Source: an uncultured Sulfitobacter sp. (GTDB lineage Bacteria > Pseudomonadota > Alphaproteobacteria > Rhodobacterales > Rhodobacteraceae). From it: a stretch of 64,000 nucleotides of DNA. Position numbers and translations under genes: made by a program. The notes beneath the pieces are model-generated. The model had not been told where the DNA came from. It saw nothing but the letters and a program-made list of their open reading frames with translations, and ran no database searches. Shown here piece by piece: positions 8,339 to 17,612 of this stretch (position 1 is the first letter of the stretch; each line of letters opens with the position of its first letter). Location of the stretch: the NCBI RefSeq assembly GCF_947502895.1, contig NZ_CANNBM010000002.1:991152-1055151 (forward strand), given 5' to 3'.

Positions 8339-10749
8339 GCACCGCAAAGCCGCTCCCCCATGATGCAGCCCATCTGCATGTAACAGGGGCCGCACGTTAT
8401 GTGGATGATATCCCCACGCCCGCAGACACCCTGCACCTCGCCTTTGGCCTGTCTACAGTCGCACATGGCACCATAACCGCACTGCACCTCGACACTGTGC
8501 GCGCGCATGCAGGTGTGATCGCCGTGCTGACAGCCGATGATCTCCCCTTTGCCAATGATGTCTCCCCCTCCAACCATGACGAGCCTTTGCTGGCAGACGG
8601 CACCGTTCATTACATAGGACAGCCACTGTTTCTGGTTATCGCCACCAGCCATCTGGCCGCCCGCACCGCCGCGCGCTTGGGTGACGTGACCATCGCGCCC
8701 GAAACGCCGATACTCACCATTGATGATGCCCTCACCGCCAACAGCAGGTTCGAGGACGGCCCCCGTATCTACACAAAAGGCGATCCCGCCTCTGCCCTGC
8801 TCAAATCACAGCACCGACTGACTGGCACGCTACAGATCGGCGGTCAGGAACACTTCTATCTCGAAGGGCAGGCCGCGCTCGCACTTCCGGGGGAGGACGG
8901 CGATATGCTCGTCCACAGCTCTACCCAGCACCCCACCGAAATTCAGCACAAAGTGGCCGAAGCCATCGGCCTGCCCATGCACGCCGTGCGGGTCGAAACC
9001 CGCCGCATGGGCGGCGGCTTCGGCGGTAAGGAAAGTCAGGGCAACGCGCTCGCCGTGGCCTGTGCACTGGCCGCACGGCACACGCAACAGCCCTGCAAGA
9101 TGCGCTATGACCGCGATGACGATATGACCATCACGGGCAAACGCCACGACTTCCGCATTACCTACGAAGTCGGCTTTGATGCGTCAGGCCACATCACAGC
9201 GCTCGACTTCACCCATTACGCCCGCTGCGGCTGGGCGATGGACCTCAGCTTGCCCGTGGCCGACCGCGCCATGCTGCACGCGGACAATGCCTATCATCTT
9301 GACCACATCCGCATTACCTCCCACCGCCTCAGGACCAACACCCAAAGCGCCACCGCCTTTCGCGGCTTTGGCGGCCCCCAAGGGATCGTGGGCATCGAAC
9401 GGGTGATGGATCACATCGCCACCCGACTGCGGCTTGACCCCCTCGCCGTGCGCCGCGCCAACTTCTACCGCGATAGCGATCTTTGCGCGCCATCCCCCGA
9501 CACGGCACGGCATACCGCACCCGCCGACGTAGAGGTTGACGGTGATGCCACCAGCAGGGGCGCGCAGGACGCAGCCAAGCGCACACCGGCCCCGGCAGCA
9601 CCCGAAGAGATCCAGACCACCCCCTACGATCAACCCGTCAACGACTGTATTATAAACGAGCTGACAGACAGGCTTGCCACCAGCGCCGACTACGCCGCCC
9701 GCCGCACCGCTGTTACGGATTGGAACGCAAACAACCCGATCCTCAAGCGTGGCATCGCGCTCACCCCTGTCAAATTTGGCATTTCCTTTACCCTTACGCA
9801 TCTGAATCAGGCAGGCGCATTGGTGCACGTGTACCAAGACGGCTCGGTCCACCTGAACCACGGCGGTACTGAAATGGGTCAGGGTCTGTTCCAGAAAGTC
9901 GCCCAAGTCGCCGCCGCCTCTTTTGGCGTACCGCTGGAGCAGATCAAGATCACCGCAACAGATACAGCCAAAGTGCCGAATACCTCCGCCACAGCGGCCA
10001 GTTCCGGCACCGATCTAAACGGGATGGCAGTGCTTGCTGCCTGTGAAACCATACGCACCCGTATGTCCGATTGTATTGCCGCGGTGATGGGCTGCCAGCC
10101 AGCCGACATCATCTTCAAAGATGGCAATGTCCACGTCGGGACCGATCACACGCTCAGCTTTGCGCAAGCCGCGCAACTGACCTATGAAAACCGCGTCAGC
10201 CTCTCGGCTACAGGGTTCTACAAAACCCCCGACATCCAATGGGACCGTATCGCGGGCAAGGGCCGCCCGTTTTTCTACTTTGCTTACGGTGCTGCGATTA
10301 CCGAGGTGGTGATAGACACGCTCACAGGCGAAAACCGCATCCTGCGCACAGATATACTGCACGATGCAGGCAAGTCCCTGAACCCCGCACTGGATATCGG
10401 CCAGATCGAAGGCGGCTATGTTCAGGGCGCAGGCTGGCTCACCACCGAGGAGCTGGTCTGGGACGCGCACGGCGCGCTCAAGACCCACGCGCCTGCCACT
10501 TATAAAATCCCCGCCTGCTCGGACCGTCCCGATATTTTCAATGTGGCCCTTTGGGACCAACCCAACCCCGCCCACACCATCTATCGCTCAAAAGCGGTGG
10601 GCGAGCCGCCTTTCATGCTGGGCGTCTCCGCGTGGTCGGCACTGGCCGACGCAGTTGCCGCCTGCGGCCCGACCTACGCCGATCTGCAAACCCCTGCTAC
10701 CGCCGAGGCCGTTCTACGCGCCGTCACAAGGGCCAAAGCCGATGACTGA
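8335..10749 (+). CDS. xdhB: Xanthine dehydrogenase, large molybdopterin subunit
   Basis: Catalytic molybdenum-cofactor subunit that hydroxylates hypoxanthine and xanthine, partner of XdhA; 804 residues. Family motifs are 'GGGFGGKESQGN' (near residue 225), 'FRGFGGPQG' (near 343), the cofactor loop 'GGTEMGQGLFQKVAQVA', and the C-terminal 'KAVGEPPFMLG' carrying the catalytic Glu. Residues about 383-427 are a low-complexity Ala/Pro/Asp-rich insert between 'RRANFYRDSD' and 'TPYDQPV', where relatives have only a short turn; the core motifs flank it undamaged. The gene overlaps xdhA by 4 bases and xdhC by 8. Confidence 0.95.
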   Translation: MSTAKPLPHDAAHLHVTGAARYVDDIPTPADTLHLAFGLSTVAHGTITALHLDTVRAHAGVIAVLTADDLPFANDVSPSNHDEPLLADGTVHYIGQPLFLVIATSHLAARTAARLGDVTIAPETPILTIDDALTANSRFEDGPRIYTKGDPASALLKSQHRLTGTLQIGGQEHFYLEGQAALALPGEDGDMLVHSSTQHPTEIQHKVAEAIGLPMHAVRVETRRMGGGFGGKESQGNALAVACALAARHTQQPCKMRYDRDDDMTITGKRHDFRITYEVGFDASGHITALDFTHYARCGWAMDLSLPVADRAMLHADNAYHLDHIRITSHRLRTNTQSATAFRGFGGPQGIVGIERVMDHIATRLRLDPLAVRRANFYRDSDLCAPSPDTARHTAPADVEVDGDATSRGAQDAAKRTPAPAAPEEIQTTPYDQPVNDCIINELTDRLATSADYAARRTAVTDWNANNPILKRGIALTPVKFGISFTLTHLNQAGALVHVYQDGSVHLNHGGTEMGQGLFQKVAQVAAASFGVPLEQIKITATDTAKVPNTSATAASSGTDLNGMAVLAACETIRTRMSDCIAAVMGCQPADIIFKDGNVHVGTDHTLSFAQAAQLTYENRVSLSATGFYKTPDIQWDRIAGKGRPFFYFAYGAAITEVVIDTLTGENRILRTDILHDAGKSLNPALDIGQIEGGYVQGAGWLTTEELVWDAHGALKTHAPATYKIPACSDRPDIFNVALWDQPNPAHTIYRSKAVGEPPFMLGVSAWSALADAVAACGPTYADLQTPATAEAVLRAVTRAKADD

Positions 10750-11524
10750 CCCCGCATCAAAAATCTACGTCGAGATCACCGCCACCCGCGGCTCCACACC
10801 GCGTGACGCAGGCACGACGATGATCGTCACGCCTACCACCACAAAACAAACGATCGGCGGTGGGGCGCTAGAATACCGCGCCATCACAAAAGCCCGCAAA
10901 ATCCTTGCCACAGGCGGCACCGAAACATCCGAAACGATCCCTCTCGGCCCCAATCTCGGCCAATGCTGCGGCGGCGCTGTCACCCTGCGCTACACCTACA
11001 CGCCAAAGCCTCTGTCGCTTGAGTTGGACAGATTCACCGTTCACACCCTCACGCAAAACCGCCCCCACCCCAAACACCTCTGGCTCTGGGGCGCTGGCCA
11101 CGTTGGCCGCGCCGTCGTAGCTGCCGCCCATCCCCAAGCGTTCAAAATCACTTGGGTCGACAGCAGCGATGACCGCTTCCCCAGCCGCATCTTCAAACAT
11201 GCGACCAAAACATCCGCCGCCGATATGCCCTTGCTGGCCTCCCGCGCGCCGGAATATGCCCATCATCTCATCTTCACCTACTCCCATGAAATTGATCTGG
11301 CACTCTGTGCCGCCCTACTGAAACGGGGCGCCGCCAGCATCGGCCTTATCGGGTCCGAGACGAAACGGGCGCGGTTTTTCAAGCGCCTGCGCGACATGAA
11401 CCTCGATCCGACCCCCATAATCTGCCCCATCGGGGATAAATCCCTTGGAAAACACCCCGATCAGATTGCACATGGCACCCTACAGGCACTAATGTCCGGC
11501 ACGCAATCCAAGGCCCTTTCATGA
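10742..11524 (+). CDS. xdhC: Xanthine dehydrogenase accessory protein XdhC
   Basis: Binds molybdenum cofactor and delivers its sulfurated form to XdhB; it is not part of the finished enzyme. 260 residues from the ATG at 10742, which overlaps the xdhB stop. Visible are the N-terminal XdhC/CoxI region with 'GSTPRDAGTTMIV' and 'GGGALEYRAI', the 'GQCCGGAVTLRY' double-Cys motif, and a C-terminal Rossmann-like domain starting 'LWLWGAGHVGRAVV'. Its 3' end overlaps the next gene, an ABC transporter ATPase, by 4 bases. This ties enzyme maturation and substrate uptake to one transcript. Confidence 0.93.
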   Translation: MTDPASKIYVEITATRGSTPRDAGTTMIVTPTTTKQTIGGGALEYRAITKARKILATGGTETSETIPLGPNLGQCCGGAVTLRYTYTPKPLSLELDRFTVHTLTQNRPHPKHLWLWGAGHVGRAVVAAAHPQAFKITWVDSSDDRFPSRIFKHATKTSAADMPLLASRAPEYAHHLIFTYSHEIDLALCAALLKRGAASIGLIGSETKRARFFKRLRDMNLDPTPIICPIGDKSLGKHPDQIAHGTLQALMSGTQSKALS

Positions 11525-13038
11525 CCCAACCGCTGCTGTCCCTCACCGCGCTGACCAAAGCCTACCCCGGCGTGGTCGCAAATGATGATGTCTCGCTGGA
11601 AATTGCGGCGGGCGAAGTCCACGCGCTGCTGGGCGAAAACGGTGCGGGCAAATCGACCTTGGTGAAAATGATCTACGGGCTGGTGAAACCCGACAGCGGC
11701 CAGATGCAAATGCACGGCGCGCCCTTTGCCCCGTCCGAGCCGCGCGCGGCCCGTGCCGCGGGTGTTGGCATGGTGTTCCAGCACTTTTCGCTTTTCGACG
11801 CGATGAGCGTGGCCGAAAATATTGCCCTCGGCATGGAAAACGCCCCGAAGCTAAACGCGCTTTCGGCCAAGATCACAGCTGTGTCCGAGACCTACGGCCT
11901 ACCACTGTCGCCCGACCGTATCGTCGGTGATCTAAGCGCGGGAGAGCGTCAGCGTGTCGAGATCATCCGCTGCCTGCTGCAAGATCCCAAGCTGCTGATC
12001 ATGGACGAACCGACCAGCGTTTTAACCCCGCAAGAGGTTGAAATTCTGTTCAAAACCCTGCGCAAACTCAGCGCCGAAGGCACCGCTATTCTGTACATCT
12101 CGCACAAGCTGGAAGAAATCCGCACCTTATGTGACAGCGCCACCATCCTGCGTTTGGGCAAAGTCGTCGGCCACTGCACCCCGCGCGAGACAACGGCACG
12201 TGATATGGCGGAAATGATGGTGGGCAAGCTGCTGCAAACCCCCACCCGCGCAGGCCACGAAGCTGGCGAAGTTGTGCTGCGCCTCCAAAATCTGAACGCC
12301 CCTGCACCCAACACGTTTGGCATGGCGCTCAAAGACATCACTCTGGATCTGCGCGCAGGCGAGGTGCTGGGCATCGGCGGTGTTGCGGGTAACGGGCAGG
12401 ACGAATTGCTGGCAGCCCTCTCGGGCGAGCGGCGCGTGCCGCGTGGCATGGTGATGTACAAAGGCAGTGACATCGGCCCTCTCGGCCCTACTGCACGGCG
12501 CAAGTTGGGCCTTCTCGCTGCGCCCGAAGAACGCATGGGCCACGCGGCTGCCCCCGATATGTCACTGACCGAAAACGCTATGCTCACCGCAGCAACGCGT
12601 GAAGGACTGGACCGTGGCGGATTTCTGGACTGGCCCGCCGCGAAACGCTTTGCCGAAAGCGTGATCGAGCGGTTTGATGTCCGCACCCCCGGCCCCCACG
12701 CCGCCGCACGCGCCCTGTCGGGCGGGAACCTGCAAAAATACGTCATCGGCCGCGAGGTGATGCAGAAACCAGAAGTCTTTGTCGTCAACCAGCCCACTTG
12801 GGGCGTCGATGCCTCGGCTGCTGCCGCGATCCGGCAGGCGCTGCTGGATCTGGCGCAAAACGGTGCGGCCCTGATCGTTATTTCGCAGGATCTGGACGAG
12901 TTGATGGAGATCTCGGACAGATTTGCAGCCCTGAATGAAGGCCGTCTGTCCCCGCCCCGCACCGCCAAAGGCATCACGGTGGAAGAGATTGGCCTGATGA
13001 TGGGGGGTGCCCACGGGATGGAGGTGGCCCATGTGTAG
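11521..13038 (+). CDS. Purine/nucleoside ABC importer, duplicated ATPase subunit
   Basis: Energises import by the neighbouring permeases. 505 residues with two fused nucleotide-binding domains, as in the sugar/nucleoside (CUT2-like, BMP-dependent) class. Domain 1 has Walker A 'GENGAGKST' (38-46), signature 'LSAGERQRVE' and Walker B 'LLIMDEPTS'. Domain 2 has a degenerate Walker A 'GVAGNGQDE' and signature 'LSGGNLQK', so only the first site is expected to be fully active, which is normal for this class. It overlaps xdhC by 4 bases; placement after xdhABC makes hypoxanthine, xanthine or their nucleosides the likely substrates (inference). Confidence 0.92.
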   Translation: MTQPLLSLTALTKAYPGVVANDDVSLEIAAGEVHALLGENGAGKSTLVKMIYGLVKPDSGQMQMHGAPFAPSEPRAARAAGVGMVFQHFSLFDAMSVAENIALGMENAPKLNALSAKITAVSETYGLPLSPDRIVGDLSAGERQRVEIIRCLLQDPKLLIMDEPTSVLTPQEVEILFKTLRKLSAEGTAILYISHKLEEIRTLCDSATILRLGKVVGHCTPRETTARDMAEMMVGKLLQTPTRAGHEAGEVVLRLQNLNAPAPNTFGMALKDITLDLRAGEVLGIGGVAGNGQDELLAALSGERRVPRGMVMYKGSDIGPLGPTARRKLGLLAAPEERMGHAAAPDMSLTENAMLTAATREGLDRGGFLDWPAAKRFAESVIERFDVRTPGPHAAARALSGGNLQKYVIGREVMQKPEVFVVNQPTWGVDASAAAAIRQALLDLAQNGAALIVISQDLDELMEISDRFAALNEGRLSPPRTAKGITVEEIGLMMGGAHGMEVAHV

Positions 13039-13101
13039 ACCCGCAGGATATGAGTTTATAGGAAAAATAAAGAAGCAGGACTTTGTGGCGGAGGACGGCG
13101 C

Positions 13102-14187
13102 ATGATTGCATTGGTCAAGCGCCCCGAGCCAAGCCGCGCTTTCTCGCTTGCGGCCCCTGTGCTGGCGGTGCTGGCGACATTTGTGTTTGGGGGATTGCTG
13201 TTTGCGCTGCTGGGCAAGGACCCGTTTATCGCGATCAAGACGATTTTCTGGGAGCCGCTGTTTGGCGAATTTGCATTCTTTTACCGCCCCCAGCTTTTGA
13301 TCAAAGGCGCACCACTGGTGCTGATCGCCATCGGTCTTAGTCTGGGCTTCAAGGCAGGTATCTGGAACATCGGCGCGGAAGGCCAATACATCATGGGCGC
13401 GCTTTTTGGTGCGGGCGCAGGTCTGGCGTTTTACCCTCTGGAGAGCGCGCTGGTTTTTCCGCTGATGGTGCTGGCCGGCGCCTTTGGCGGCTGGCTCTGG
13501 GCGATGATCCCTGCGGTGCTTAAGGTGAAATTCGGAACCAACGAGATACTTGTGTCCTTGATGCTGGTCTATGTGGCCGAGCAGTTTCTCGCGTCTATGT
13601 CACTGGGGTTGATGCGAAACCCCGATGGCATGGGCTTTCCGGGGTCGCGCAACCTGACGCAATATGCCAGTGCGCACAACGCCGATCTGGTTGCGGGATC
13701 AGGCATGCATTGGGGTGTGGTCGCTGCCTTTATTGCCGTAATCTTTGCCTATGTACTGCTGGCACGGCACCGCCTGGGCTTTGCCATCCGCGTGACAGGG
13801 GACGCACCACGCGCTGCTGCTTTCTCGGGCGTGAACCCTGCACGGCTGGTGCTGTTTTGTCTGGGCATGTCGGGCCTGCTGGCGGGCCTTGCCGGCATGT
13901 TCGAAGTGTCCGGCCCCGCGGGACAAGTAACAATTGATTTCAACGTGGGCTACGGTTTCACCGCAATCATCGTGGCGTTTCTGGGGCGTTTGCACCCTGT
14001 CGGCATTTTGCTGGCGGGCGGCCTGATGGCGCTGACCTATATTGGTGGCGATATCGCCCAATCCAAGCTCGGCTTGCCTGCTGCTGCCATTCAGGTGTTT
14101 CAGGGAATGTTGCTGTTTTTCCTGCTGGCCTTTGATCTGTTTACAAACTACCGGCTCAAATTCGGCCGGACCGAGGTGGCGCAATGA
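13102..14187 (+). CDS. Purine/nucleoside ABC importer, permease 1
   Basis: Inner-membrane permease of the BMP-dependent importer class, 361 residues with about nine to ten hydrophobic segments. The motif region 'GLSLGFKAGIWNIGAEGQYIMGAL' (quoted in two parts: 'GLSLGFKAGIWN', 'IGAEGQYIMGAL') is characteristic of this permease family, as is 'VTGDAPRAAAFSGVNPARL' in the cytoplasmic coupling loop. A 63-base gap separates it from the ATPase gene, the largest gap within the transporter unit, with a GGAGGA ribosome site just before the ATG. Its stop overlaps the start of the small membrane protein gene by 4 bases. Confidence 0.92.
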   Translation: MIALVKRPEPSRAFSLAAPVLAVLATFVFGGLLFALLGKDPFIAIKTIFWEPLFGEFAFFYRPQLLIKGAPLVLIAIGLSLGFKAGIWNIGAEGQYIMGALFGAGAGLAFYPLESALVFPLMVLAGAFGGWLWAMIPAVLKVKFGTNEILVSLMLVYVAEQFLASMSLGLMRNPDGMGFPGSRNLTQYASAHNADLVAGSGMHWGVVAAFIAVIFAYVLLARHRLGFAIRVTGDAPRAAAFSGVNPARLVLFCLGMSGLLAGLAGMFEVSGPAGQVTIDFNVGYGFTAIIVAFLGRLHPVGILLAGGLMALTYIGGDIAQSKLGLPAAAIQVFQGMLLFFLLAFDLFTNYRLKFGRTEVAQ

Positions 14188-14507
14188 TCGACACATATCG
14201 CAAGCCTTTGCTCATGGGCGCCTTCATGGGGCTGATGATGATGGCGATGCTTCACCTGATGCTCGCGTCTGAAGGCGAATCTGCCGTCACCGGCGGCGGT
14301 GCTGCTCTGGCTGTCTTTCTTGGCGGCCATGTGGCTGTTTTGGCGGCCTTGGGGTTACTTGGCTGGTGGGCGGCACGCTTTTCACCTGCGCTGAGGGACA
14401 GGCTGGCAGGCCTCCACAGGCCAACAGCACGCCACATGGGCATCATGTTCGCCGCGGCCCTTGTCTGCGCATCTGTCATACATTTGATCCACCACGGGGG
14501 TGTGTAA
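14184..14507 (+). CDS. Small three-helix membrane protein within the purine importer operon
   Basis: A 107-residue protein I do not recognise. Three hydrophobic segments are visible (about 8-28, 37-64 and 84-102), with a basic loop 'ARFSPALRDRLAGLHRPTAR' between the second and third and a His-rich C-terminus ('HLIHHGGV'). It starts with an ATG overlapping the stop of permease 1 by 4 bases, and its stop codon overlaps the ATG of permease 2 by one base, so it is almost certainly translated with both. That position suggests an accessory or assembly factor for the transporter; nothing in the sequence proves it. Confidence 0.82.
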   Translation: MIDTYRKPLLMGAFMGLMMMAMLHLMLASEGESAVTGGGAALAVFLGGHVAVLAALGLLGWWAARFSPALRDRLAGLHRPTARHMGIMFAAALVCASVIHLIHHGGV

Positions 14508-15427
14508 TGGACCTCTCGGCAATCAACCCGATCCTCTTTGTTGCGGGCTTTTTCGTCGCTGCAACGCCGCTGATCTTTGCTGCAATCGGTGAGCTTGTGG
14601 TCGAGAAAACAGGCGTGCTCAACCTCGGGGTCGAGGGCATGATGATTATGGGCGCAATCTGCGGCTTTGCCACGGCGGTCGAAACAGGCTCGCCGCTGCT
14701 GGGCTTTGTAGCTGCGGCTTTGGGCGGCGCAGCCCTCAGCCTGTTATTCGCTTTTCTAACGCAAATCATGCTGGCCAATCAGGTGGCCTCCGGCCTTGCG
14801 CTTACCCTGTTCGGGCTCGGCTTTTCTGCCTTGCTGGGGCAAAGCTATGTCGGGGTTAAGCCGCCGCGTCTGGCGGATGTGAACTTTGGCCCGCTGGCCG
14901 ATATTCCTGTCATTGGACCAATCTTCTTCAGCCATGATATCATCGTCTATGTCGGTCTTGCGCTGGTCGTGGCTGTCTGGGCAGTGCTGAAATTCACCCG
15001 TGCAGGGCTGGTGCTGCGCGCGGTGGGCGAAAACCACGATGCTGCCCATGCGCTGGGGTTCAAGGTCAAGCGTGTGCGTACGCTGGCCATTATGTTCGGC
15101 GGGGCCTGTGCGGGTGTGGGCGGTGCCTACATCAGCCTGATCCGCGTTCCGCAATGGACCGAAGGCATGACCGCTGGCGTTGGCTGGATCGCGCTCGCAC
15201 TGGTTGTATTTGCCTCCTGGCGCGCCTTCCGCGTCCTGCTGGGTGCCTATCTTTTTGGCGGATTGGTTCAATTGCAGCTGAATCTGCAAGGCGCAGGCGT
15301 TGCCATTCCTGTGGAATATCTGGCAATGTCCCCCTACGTGATCACTATCGTGGTTCTGGTGTTTCTGTCGCGCTCCCGCAGCGCCGCACCCGGATCATTG
15401 GGACGCATATTCCACGCCTCGTCCTGA
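14507..15427 (+). CDS. Purine/nucleoside ABC importer, permease 2
   Basis: Second inner-membrane permease of the importer, 306 residues from the ATG at 14507, which overlaps the stop of the small membrane protein gene. About nine hydrophobic segments are visible. Family signs are 'GELVVEKTGVLNLGVEGMMI' near residue 25 and the coupling-loop stretch 'RAVGENHDAAHALGFKVKRV'. Together with permease 1 it would form the heterodimeric channel. The BMP binding-protein gene follows after 41 bases. Confidence 0.92.
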   Translation: MDLSAINPILFVAGFFVAATPLIFAAIGELVVEKTGVLNLGVEGMMIMGAICGFATAVETGSPLLGFVAAALGGAALSLLFAFLTQIMLANQVASGLALTLFGLGFSALLGQSYVGVKPPRLADVNFGPLADIPVIGPIFFSHDIIVYVGLALVVAVWAVLKFTRAGLVLRAVGENHDAAHALGFKVKRVRTLAIMFGGACAGVGGAYISLIRVPQWTEGMTAGVGWIALALVVFASWRAFRVLLGAYLFGGLVQLQLNLQGAGVAIPVEYLAMSPYVITIVVLVFLSRSRSAAPGSLGRIFHASS

Positions 15428-15468
15428 GGCACACGCTGCTTGAAAACCTATCTGGGGAGACTTCTCAC

Positions 15469-16563
15469 ATGACATTCACAAAACGCGCCGCAGCCAAACT
15501 ACTGCTCGGCACAGCCCTTGCCGCGACAATGGGCACGGCAGCTTTTGCCGATGGCCACGCAAAAACCAAAGTAGGCTTTGTCTATGTCGGCCCCGTGGGC
15601 GATGGCGGCTGGACGTACGAGCATGACAAAGGCCGTCTGGCAGTTGAGGCACATTTTGGCGACAAGGTTGAGACAGTGTTCGTCGAATCAGTAGCCGAAG
15701 GCCCCGATTCCGAGCGTGTGATGACGCAAATGGCGCTCGACGGTGCCGACCTGATCTTTACGACATCGTTCGGCTATATGGATCCGACCATCAATGTGGC
15801 GGCCAAGTTCCCGAACGTTAAGTTCGAGCATGCCACAGGCTACAAACGTGCCGACAACGTCAGCACCTATTCGGCGCGCTTTTATGAGGGCCGTGCCATT
15901 CAGGGCCACATCGCGGGCAACATGACCAAGTCCAACATCGTGGGCTACATCGCCTCTTATCCAATTCCGGAAGTTATCCGTGGCATCAACTCTGCCTTCA
16001 TTCACGCGCGCAAAGTGAACCCCGAAGTCGAGTTCAAGATTGTCTGGGCCTACACATGGTTTGATCCTGCAAAAGAAGCGGACGCAGCCAAGGTTCTGAT
16101 CGACCAGGGCGCCGACGTGATCTTGCAGCACACCGATTCCACAGCCCCGCAAGCAGCAGCTCAGGAAGCAGGCAATGTAGTCACCTTCGGCCAAGCCTCC
16201 GACATGGGCCAATATGCGCCCTTCCCGCGCGTCTCGTCTATCATTGATGATTGGGCACCTTACTATATCGCCCGCACGCAGGCCGTGATGGATGGCACAT
16301 GGACCTCGACAGACACATGGGACGGTATCGGTCCAGGCATGGTCGGCATTGGTGAAATCTCCGATGCGGTACCTGCGGAGGTCAAAGCCGAAGCACTGGC
16401 CATGAAGGCATCATTGGCCGACGGCTCCTACCACGCCTTCACAGGTCCATTGAACAAGCAAGACGGCACACCGTTCCTTGCCGAAGGCGAGACAGCAGAT
16501 GACGGCACGCTGGCTGGCATGAACTTCTATGTCGAAGGTATTGAGGGCGAAATCCCGCAGTAA
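15469..16563 (+). CDS. BMP family ABC substrate-binding protein
   Basis: Periplasmic receptor for the importer, 364 residues. The first 24 residues are a signal peptide ('MTFTKRAAAKLLLGTALAAT' then MGTAAFA). The mature protein starts like a BMP (basic membrane protein, PnrA-like) receptor: 'KVGFVYVGPVGDGGWTYEHD', then 'LIFTTSFGYMDPTINVAAKF' and 'YIASYPIPEVIRGINSAF'. Members bind purine nucleosides or related ligands; the xdhABC neighbours point to purines. The ATG at 15469 follows a GGGGAGA ribosome site, so earlier in-frame codons are not used. A terminator follows directly. Confidence 0.93.
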   Translation: MTFTKRAAAKLLLGTALAATMGTAAFADGHAKTKVGFVYVGPVGDGGWTYEHDKGRLAVEAHFGDKVETVFVESVAEGPDSERVMTQMALDGADLIFTTSFGYMDPTINVAAKFPNVKFEHATGYKRADNVSTYSARFYEGRAIQGHIAGNMTKSNIVGYIASYPIPEVIRGINSAFIHARKVNPEVEFKIVWAYTWFDPAKEADAAKVLIDQGADVILQHTDSTAPQAAAQEAGNVVTFGQASDMGQYAPFPRVSSIIDDWAPYYIARTQAVMDGTWTSTDTWDGIGPGMVGIGEISDAVPAEVKAEALAMKASLADGSYHAFTGPLNKQDGTPFLAEGETADDGTLAGMNFYVEGIEGEIPQ

Positions 16564-16589
16564 GCTGCACCTCACGATCGAATGAAAGA

Positions 16590-16618
16590 AGGCCCTGCCA
16601 AATCGGCGGGGCCTTTTT
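16590..16618 (+). terminator. Rho-independent terminator of the purine operon
   Basis: The arms AGGCCCTGCC (16590-16599) and GGCGGGGCCT (16605-16614) pair over ten positions with one T-G wobble, with a 5-base loop and a run of five T. It lies 26 bases after the binding-protein stop and between two convergent genes, so it may serve both strands. Confidence 0.85.
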
Positions 16619-16629
16619 ACGTGCGCGCT

Positions 16630-17541
16630 TTACACAGGCGGCACCGCCCTGCGCCGCACCGAAATCAGCAACCCGACTGTCAGCAAGACAATCGCCATAA
16701 TGCTGGTCAGGCTAAACGCTTCCCCCAGGATCAAGAACCCCAGCACCGCGCCACCCCCCGGCACGGCTGCCAAAATCGCCGAGGTGTTCGCCGTCCCGAT
16801 AGAACGCGACGCATGGGCGATAAACAACAACCCGATCAGGTTAGGCACAAACCCCTGATAGACCGCCTGTAACAAAAGCGGCCCCATCGGCGCCTGCGCC
16901 AGCCCAGATGGCAAGAACAGCGCCCAGATCGGCAGGTAAATCACCGCATTTACAATCGTCCCACAGAAAATGATCTGCATCGCGCCCAGCTGCCACCGCT
17001 CGGACAAGATCACATAGGTGGCGAAAAACAACGCCCCGACGATAAACAGCATATCTCCGATCCACGTATCCGCGTCACTGGCAATGCTCCCATCCCATGC
17101 CAAAACAACCGCCGAAACCAGAATCAATAGCGCGCCGATGCCTTGCCGCAGGCTTGGCGTTCGGCGAAACAGCACAAGCGCAAACACGATGCTGATTAGG
17201 GGCAAGACCCCGTTCATAAAAATCCCGCCGTGGGCAGCAGGTGCGTATAGAAACGCCGAGAAAACGGCGATGATGTAAACAGGTCCCAGAATGAACGACA
17301 GCACAGCGATCTGTACCCACCGCAGCCCGCGCCACGGCTTGTAATACAAACACAATGGCAGCGCGATGATCGAGGCCAACCCGTACCGCATCGCAGCCAG
17401 ATCATAGACCGTCAGCCCGCTGCCCTCTGCCACACGGCTGACAATCAGCCAGAATGACCAGACAAAAACAATAGTCCATGCGGCAGCATAGCCTGTAAAC
17501 TGTGGGGAAAGCCGATTGAGCATGCAGACTGCGCCAGACAT
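16630..17541 (-). CDS. EamA/DMT family transporter, downstream of orphan ectC
   Basis: A 303-residue inner-membrane protein with ten hydrophobic segments in two EamA repeats, the pattern of drug/metabolite transporters. The N-terminal half contains 'LAAMRYGLASIIALPLCLYY', the second half 'VPGGGAVLGFLILGEAFSLT', both typical of EamA proteins. It ends with a basic cytoplasmic tail 'VRRRAVPPV'. The gene lies 71 bases downstream of ectC on the same strand with no terminator between, so the two are probably one transcript. Substrate is unknown; an ectoine-related compound is a guess from the neighbour. An internal ATG at 17523 is an alternative start. Confidence 0.88.
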   Translation of the reverse strand: MSGAVCMLNRLSPQFTGYAAAWTIVFVWSFWLIVSRVAEGSGLTVYDLAAMRYGLASIIALPLCLYYKPWRGLRWVQIAVLSFILGPVYIIAVFSAFLYAPAAHGGIFMNGVLPLISIVFALVLFRRTPSLRQGIGALLILVSAVVLAWDGSIASDADTWIGDMLFIVGALFFATYVILSERWQLGAMQIIFCGTIVNAVIYLPIWALFLPSGLAQAPMGPLLLQAVYQGFVPNLIGLLFIAHASRSIGTANTSAILAAVPGGGAVLGFLILGEAFSLTSIMAIVLLTVGLLISVRRRAVPPV

Positions 17542-17612
17542 TATCTATGGGGAATGTCCCACATCTTCTCAGTATGGTCTGACGTTCCGAGAAACAAGCA
17601 CGCCGCCACGCG

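Noticed and set aside
11949..12977. A 342-codon minus-strand frame opposite the duplicated ATPase
   Set aside because: It is Arg/Ser/Pro-rich and complementary to the Walker and signature motifs of the ATPase, so it is a shadow.
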